A stretch of DNA of 64,000 nt from JAODBQ01 sp047602055 (GTDB lineage Bacteria > Actinomycetota > Acidimicrobiia > Acidimicrobiales > Ilumatobacteraceae), in contig JASGIG010000001.1 in the NCBI GenBank assembly GCA_047602055.1, positions 2,170,001 through 2,234,000 on the forward strand, written 5' to 3'. A program made the position numbers and the translations under genes. The notes under the pieces were generated by a model. That model was not told the DNA's origin. It searched no databases and saw nothing but the letters and a program-made list of their open reading frames with translations. Positions 59,076 through 64,000 of the stretch are shown here, in pieces; position 1 is the first letter of the stretch, and the number at the start of each line of letters is the position of its first letter.

Positions 59076-62000
59076 TCATGGCGATCGCGGAGCGAGGAGG
59101 CCGGCGCGCAGCTCGGCCTGGAGCGCGGTCCAGCCGGGGATCTCGAGCTCCTCGGCCGTGCCGTCGGTTCGGCACATGACCAGGACGCCGGCGGCGACCG
59201 GTTCGCCGAGCAGGGATTCGAGGGCGATGGCGTAGGCGGCGAGCTGGCGGCCGTAGCGGGTGAGGCGCTCGTCGCCAGTGGTCGACGCGTCGAGCTGATC
59301 GGTCTTGTGGTCGACGACCACGAGGCCGCGATCGGGGTGGCGGACCAGCAGGTCGATGTAGCCCTCGACGACGTGCTCGCCGACGGCCGTGGCGACGAAC
59401 AGCTCGCGCCAGTGCTGGTGACCGACGGCGGTGCGGACGATCGCCGTGCCGAGCGCCGATCGGGCCAGCGCCTCGATCGTCGCCTCCAGCCCGAGCACGC
59501 CCTCGGCAGCGGCCTGCGACGCCGCCAGCACGGCGAGGTCGTGGCCGTCGGCGAGGTCGGCGTGCTGCAGCACGGCGTGGACCGCACGGCCCACGGCGGT
59601 GCCGTAGCGCCCGCGCTGCCATGGGGCGACGTCGAGGTCGACGGCGTCCTTGCGCATCGCCGGGTCGGTGGCGGCGTCGGCGCCCTGGCGGCGGGCGAGC
59701 GCGGTGGCGCTGAGGACGGTCGAGTTTGACGCCGCGGCCAGCGCCGCCTCGCGTCGCGTCGCCCACGCCTGCTCGTCGGCCCACGGCAGCTCGACCGGCT
59801 CGACGACGCTCGCCGGCAGGGAGCCGCCGCCGGCGACGTGCTCCTCGTGCCTGGCGCCGTCGCTCGCCGCAGCCAGCCACGCGGCCGACGTCCGATCGTT
59901 GTCGCCGGCCTTGCGGTGCAACGAGACGACGAGGTGGTCCTGGGCCCGGGTGGTGGCGACGTACAGCAGCCGGCGCCGCTCGCTGTCGCCCATCAGCTCG
60001 TCGACGGGCCGGTACGTCTCGTAGATCGGGTCGCCCTTGCCGGCCAGGGTCCACGTGTCGTCGAGCCACACCACCCGCTGTGCCCGGCGGACCTGCGGCT
60101 GCGTCGTCATCCCCGACACGATCGTGATCGGGAACTCCAGGCCCTTCGCGGCGTGCACGGTCATGATCCGCACCGCGTCGTGGTCGGTCTCCGGGAGCAC
60201 GGTCTCGGCGACGAAGCGGCCGTCGTCGCCCTGCAGGCGCGTCCAGGTGAGGTAGCGGCGCACGCCGTGCCCGCCGGCCTCGCTCCACGCCCGAGCCTGG
60301 TCGACGACGTAGCGCACCCGCCGCCACACGTCGCGCCCGTGGCGGGTGGCCAGCGCGAGCTCGAGCGCGGCGCGCTCGTCGACCAGCCCGGCGAGCAGCT
60401 CCGAGGGGGTGCTCCACGGGATCCGCGCGGCGAGCGCGCCGATCGAGCGCAGGCCTTCGGCGACCGGGTGCGTCATCAGCGCCTGGGGGACGTCCTGGTA
60501 CCAGTTCCAGTGCAGGCCGCGGGTGACCCGCCAGTCGAACAGGTCGCGGTCGCTGCAGCCGTACAGCGGCGTGCGCAGCGCCGACACGATGGCCAGCTCG
60601 TCGGAGGGGTCGTCGGCACCGCGCAGGGCGAGCAGCAGGGCGCGGATCTCCGGCGCGGCGTAGACGAGCGAGCTGTTCTCGGCGCGGTAGGGGATGTCGC
60701 GCGCCGCCAGCGCGACCTGCAGCGCCGGTAGGGACGTGCGCGCCGGCAGGAGGATGGTGATGTCGCCGAGCGTGCACGGGGCCAGCGCGGCGGTGCCGTC
60801 GGCGCCGCGGCGGGCCACCGGCCAGCCCTCGGCGACGGCGCGCACGGCGACGTCGGCGACGTCGGCCGCCTCCAGGCCGCGCAGGTCGTCGGCGGTGAGC
60901 CGCTCGGCGTGGGCCTCGGCACCGAGCACGCGCACCGAGCCGTGGTGCGCCGCGGCGGTGCGGCTGGCGGCCAGCGGCTCGTACTCCGGCTGGGCGTCGG
61001 GTTCGTAGGTGATCAGCCGGCCCATCGTGTGGTTGACCCAGTCGATCACTGCCGGGGTGCTGCGGAAGTTGGCCGACAGCGTGGCCGTGGTGGCCTCGAT
61101 CTGTTCGGCGGCGCGCAGGAACTGGGCGATGTCGGCGCGGCGGAAGCGGTAGATGCTCTGCTTGGCGTCGCCGACCACGCACAGCCGCCCGGGCAGCGGC
61201 ACGAGCGCCGTCCAGTCGTCGCCCTGGCCGTCGGGCGCGGCGGCGATCCGCACGGCCAGCTCCAGCTGGATGGGGTCCGTGTCCTGGAACTCGTCGAGGA
61301 GCAGGTGGGTGTAGCGCTGGTGCAGGGCCCGGCGGACGTTGGCGTGCTCGGCCACCAGCCGGCGGGCCAGCACGAGCAGGTCGTGGAACTCCAGCCGCCC
61401 GGCGGCGCAGCGGTCACGCACCGCGTCGAGTGTGAAGCCGTGCAGCAGCGCGCCGAGCGTGAGGCGCCGCTCGGCGTCCAGCGCCGACAGGCGTGCGGCG
61501 GCAAGGGCGGCCAGTTCGGCCTGCTCGGCGCGCAGCGCGTCGAGCGCGCCGTCGGGCAGGCCGGCGCGCTTCCAGTTGGCCTTGTTGCCCCATGACCCGG
61601 GTTTGACGTCGCGCAGCGTCGCCAGCACCGCGAGCACCTCGCTGAGCACCGGATCGTCGCCGAGGCGCTGGCCGAGCGCGCCGATCCAGGCGACCTTCTC
61701 GGCCTGACGGTCGCCAGCGGGCACGTCGGCGGCGCCGATCGCCGCGCAGCGGGCGACCAGCTCGTCGACGCCGGGGTCGGCTGGATCGGGCAGCCGGGCG
61801 TCGACTCGTTCGACGACGAGGTCCCAGTTGTCCTGGAAGTCCTGGGCCATCCGCTTGGCGCCGCGGTCGAGACGGAACCGGTCGTGCTCGCAGAGCTCGA
61901 CGAGGCGGACCTGTCCGGGGTCTTCGAGCAGCGCCTCGACGAAGTCGGCGTAGCGCTCCTCGAAGGCGATGGCGCTCTGCACCTCGTCGAGCACCTCGAA

Positions 62001-62534
62001 GCTCGGCGGCAGCTCGGACTCGACCGGGAACTCGGTGAGCAGGCGGCGGGCGAAGGCGTGCAGCGTGCCGATCGGGGCGTGGTCCAGGTCGGCGAGCGCG
62101 GTGGCGGCGAGCTCGGACTGCTCGGCGGTGGCGCCGCCCGGCGGCGCGGCGAGCGCGGCGCGCAGGCGGTGGCGCAGCTCGGCGGCGGCCTTCTCGGTGA
62201 ACGTCACGGCGGCGATCTGGGTGATCGGCACGCCGGCGAGCACGAGGTTGACGATGCGTGAGATCAGTGCCGTCGTCTTGCCGCTGCCGGCGCCGGCGGC
62301 GACGAACAGCGTCTCGTCGAGCGCGCCGGCGACCAGGCGTCGCGCCGCGACGTCGGGCGGATGGCGCTCGCCGAGCAGGTCGGCATCGTCGGGAGCTGCG
62401 GACTCGGGAGTTGCGCCGTCGGGAGTTGCCGACGAGTCGGCGCGACCAGCGGCCGAGCGAGTGGCCGCCGGGGAGCAGGGTGGCGTCACGGCGAAGTGGG
62501 TGCGGGCGGGGCGGCCCGCTGACGACTCAGCCAT
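59076..62534 (-). CDS. AddA/AdnB-like ATP-dependent helicase-nuclease
   Basis: A 1152-residue SF1A helicase with C-terminal nuclease. Walker A is AAGAGSGKTTALISRI after a disordered N-terminus of about 60 residues; motif II LLLDEFQDTDPIQLEL, motif III VVGDAKQSIYRFRRAD and motif VI RRRLLYVATTRAQ are clear. The final part has nuclease signs: GRAVHAVLQH, then VVVDHKTDQLD and YGRQLAAYAI. It processes double-strand breaks for RecA loading. The ATG at 62534 overlaps the stop of the AddB-like gene. Confidence 0.88.
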   Translation of the reverse strand: MAESSAGRPARTHFAVTPPCSPAATRSAAGRADSSATPDGATPESAAPDDADLLGERHPPDVAARRLVAGALDETLFVAAGAGSGKTTALISRIVNLVLAGVPITQIAAVTFTEKAAAELRHRLRAALAAPPGGATAEQSELAATALADLDHAPIGTLHAFARRLLTEFPVESELPPSFEVLDEVQSAIAFEERYADFVEALLEDPGQVRLVELCEHDRFRLDRGAKRMAQDFQDNWDLVVERVDARLPDPADPGVDELVARCAAIGAADVPAGDRQAEKVAWIGALGQRLGDDPVLSEVLAVLATLRDVKPGSWGNKANWKRAGLPDGALDALRAEQAELAALAAARLSALDAERRLTLGALLHGFTLDAVRDRCAAGRLEFHDLLVLARRLVAEHANVRRALHQRYTHLLLDEFQDTDPIQLELAVRIAAAPDGQGDDWTALVPLPGRLCVVGDAKQSIYRFRRADIAQFLRAAEQIEATTATLSANFRSTPAVIDWVNHTMGRLITYEPDAQPEYEPLAASRTAAAHHGSVRVLGAEAHAERLTADDLRGLEAADVADVAVRAVAEGWPVARRGADGTAALAPCTLGDITILLPARTSLPALQVALAARDIPYRAENSSLVYAAPEIRALLLALRGADDPSDELAIVSALRTPLYGCSDRDLFDWRVTRGLHWNWYQDVPQALMTHPVAEGLRSIGALAARIPWSTPSELLAGLVDERAALELALATRHGRDVWRRVRYVVDQARAWSEAGGHGVRRYLTWTRLQGDDGRFVAETVLPETDHDAVRIMTVHAAKGLEFPITIVSGMTTQPQVRRAQRVVWLDDTWTLAGKGDPIYETYRPVDELMGDSERRRLLYVATTRAQDHLVVSLHRKAGDNDRTSAAWLAAASDGARHEEHVAGGGSLPASVVEPVELPWADEQAWATRREAALAAASNSTVLSATALARRQGADAATDPAMRKDAVDLDVAPWQRGRYGTAVGRAVHAVLQHADLADGHDLAVLAASQAAAEGVLGLEATIEALARSALGTAIVRTAVGHQHWRELFVATAVGEHVVEGYIDLLVRHPDRGLVVVDHKTDQLDASTTGDERLTRYGRQLAAYAIALESLLGEPVAAGVLVMCRTDGTAEELEIPGWTALQAELRAGLLAPRSP

Positions 62535-64000
62535 CGATGGCCTCCGAGCCGGTGGTGTCCGCGGCGGCCGGCGCGTCGTCGGCGAAGAACGTGGCGAGGC
62601 GTGGGTCGGTGCGCTTGCGGACGTGCTCCTCGTAGCGCTCGGCGGTGCCGAGGTGGTCGGGGTCGCAGTACTCGCACTCGACCCACGGCATGAGGTGCTG
62701 CGAGCGCGCCGGGATGGGGAAGAACAGGCCGGCGGCGATGCCGTCGACGATCTGGCCGATCGCTGCGCCGACGCGCGCCCAGGCATCCGGCGGGAACCAC
62801 GCGCCGATCCGCTTGCCCTCGCGCAGGAACGAGTACTCGGCGTGCACCGCAGGGGTCGGCTCGCCGTCGGGGACCATCGTCAGGGCCGCGGCGGCGTAGA
62901 TCGGCAGCTGCAGCCGGCGGCCGTCGGCCAGCGGGTCGGTGTCGTCGATGCGGCCGTACGAGCTGGACGAACCGCTCTTGTGGTCGATGACGTACAGCGT
63001 CCCGTCGTCGCCGCGATCGACCCGGTCGACGGTGCCGCCGAGCCGGGCGGTGCGCCCCCCGGGCAGGGCCAGCGCCACCGCGGGGCGGCTGGCGTCGTCC
63101 CAGTCCTGCCCGAAGCGCTCCTCCGAGGCGATCACGGTGGCCCGCCGCTCGGCCAGCCGGGCACCGTCGGCGGCGAGCCAGCGGCGGACCTCGTTGGCGA
63201 GCACGGCCCGGCTGGCCGCCCACATCGCCGGCCGGCCGACGCGGCCGGCCGCCTCCATCCGCGCCCCGGCGGCGTCGAGCTCGGCCTGGACGGCGTCGAG
63301 GTGCTCGGGGCCCCACCCGTCCGGCCCCGGCTGGGGGAGGTCGCCGGCGATGACCCGGCGGTGGAAGCGGTCGAGCGCATCGTGCAGGAGATTGCCGAGG
63401 TCGAGGGCCCGGATCCGCAGGGCGGCGTCGGGCTCCTCGATCGGCTGGACGCCGAGCAGGTGGCGCACGAAGTACGCGTACGGGCAGCCGACCCACAGCT
63501 CCAGCGCCGACGGCGAGATCGTCCGCGCCAGCGGCGAGGGGATGTCGAGCCCGGCGAGGTCGCCGTCGTAGGCGGTGAACGCCGCCGACTCGCGGGCGCG
63601 CACCATCGCCAGGCCGCGCCGCAACGCGCCGGGGGCCTGCACCAGTGGGTGGGTGTCGATCGGCTCGCCCCGGCGGCGGTGGTGGACGAGCGCGCGGACG
63701 CGGTGGTGGCAGGCAACCGCGGGGAACGGTGCCTCCGACAGCCCGGCGGCGAACGACGGCACGGCGTGCTCGACGAGCGCCGTCGCCGTCGCCAGCTCGG
63801 CGATCCATCGCGACGGCTGGCGGTCGGCGGTGGTGCGCAGGTCGCCGCGCGGGCGCAGCACGACGCAGTGGCCGCCGGCGGCGACGGCCGCGGCGAACTG
63901 CCGGCGCTGCTCGGTGGCGTGGTCGTCCGACACCGCCAACGCCCCGCCGGCGAGGGCGCGGTCGGCGTCGCCGAGCAGCGGGTCCGGCCGTGGCGTCGAC
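62527..64000 (-). CDS. AddB/AdnA-like nuclease subunit (5' end outside window)
   Basis: The frame stays open to the window edge, so the N-terminal helicase-like part is missing here; about 490 residues are visible. GCPYAYFVRHLLGV and the late CEYCD provide Cys of a possible iron-sulfur staple. Nuclease motifs are LGNLLHDALDRFHRR, then TLYVIDHKSGSSSSY and QLPIYAA. It is the partner of the AddA-like protein, and its stop overlaps that start. Confidence 0.82.
   Translation of the reverse strand, partial: STPRPDPLLGDADRALAGGALAVSDDHATEQRRQFAAAVAAGGHCVVLRPRGDLRTTADRQPSRWIAELATATALVEHAVPSFAAGLSEAPFPAVACHHRVRALVHHRRRGEPIDTHPLVQAPGALRRGLAMVRARESAAFTAYDGDLAGLDIPSPLARTISPSALELWVGCPYAYFVRHLLGVQPIEEPDAALRIRALDLGNLLHDALDRFHRRVIAGDLPQPGPDGWGPEHLDAVQAELDAAGARMEAAGRVGRPAMWAASRAVLANEVRRWLAADGARLAERRATVIASEERFGQDWDDASRPAVALALPGGRTARLGGTVDRVDRGDDGTLYVIDHKSGSSSSYGRIDDTDPLADGRRLQLPIYAAAALTMVPDGEPTPAVHAEYSFLREGKRIGAWFPPDAWARVGAAIGQIVDGIAAGLFFPIPARSQHLMPWVECEYCDPDHLGTAERYEEHVRKRTDPRLATFFADDAPAAADTTGSEAIDG

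Overview
The window is about 64 kb of GC-rich DNA from a free-living, high-GC actinobacterium. Three things point to this: the order of the rsmD-coaD-(SepIVA-like)-DUF177-rpmF-plsX-acpP-rnc-mutM-smc-ftsY-ffh-rpsP-khpA-rimM-trmD-rplS-DUF2469-yraN block, the coenzyme-F420 type oxidoreductases (an LLM-class enzyme and a Ddn-type protein), and the frequent GTG/TTG starts. The many acyl-CoA enzymes and the Thr-rich secreted proteins suggest the class Acidimicrobiia (Ilumatobacter or Microthrix relatives), but that is inference. There is no rRNA, tRNA or CRISPR array.

Layout. 0-10 kb: a cut-off thioesterase, a UvrD/Rep helicase with HRDC tail, PH-domain and metal-receptor proteins, an F420 oxidoreductase, an alpha/beta hydrolase, alpha-methylacyl-CoA racemase, a PIG-L deacetylase, a lipoprotein and a DUF455 ferritin-like protein. 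10-12.4 kb: an acetyltransferase, then a decayed island with a broken tyrosine recombinase, a ParE/RelE toxin with a truncated antitoxin, and an array of short palindromes. 12.4-14 kb: a frameshifted ECF sigma factor with its membrane partner. 14-24.3 kb: a catabolic and uptake cluster (cyclase, SDR, phosphotriesterase-like lactonase, TetR regulator, acyl-CoA synthetase, and a complete branched-chain-amino-acid-type ABC transporter with a fused LivM-LivG protein). 24.4-31 kb: GTP-dependent PEP carboxykinase, cold-shock-like protein, rpmB, recG, an EamA exporter with a histidine-rich tail, and a lipoprotein. 31.1-32.3 kb: a complete IS630-family element that landed exactly in the stop codon of an acyl-CoA dehydrogenase. 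32.3-35.3 kb: acyl-CoA dehydrogenase, kynureninase, DUF3105 lipoprotein. 35.5-52.8 kb: the housekeeping block for ribosome, tRNA, phospholipid, chromosome and protein-targeting functions. 52.8-59 kb: Ddn-type enzyme, EVE protein, enoyl-CoA hydratase, envelope proteins, a RelA-like HD protein and remnants (TetR C-domain, DUF2252 tail). 59-64 kb: an AddAB/AdnAB-like recombination helicase-nuclease pair.

Three features stand out. First, intergenic spaces hold dispersed repeat families: family A, about 80 bp, five copies, with a hairpin whose arms co-vary; family B, GAGCGAGC-rich; family C, a conserved head followed by a hairpin of unrelated sequence. Second, SMC carries an insertion of about 150 to 170 residues of degenerate repeats in its hinge. 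Third, single-base frameshifts interrupt rnc, rimM, trmD and the sigma factor, and probably affect the gene after the DUF455 protein. Because rnc, rimM and trmD are important conserved genes, assembly or sequencing indels are the likeliest cause, so the reconstructed proteins are described here.
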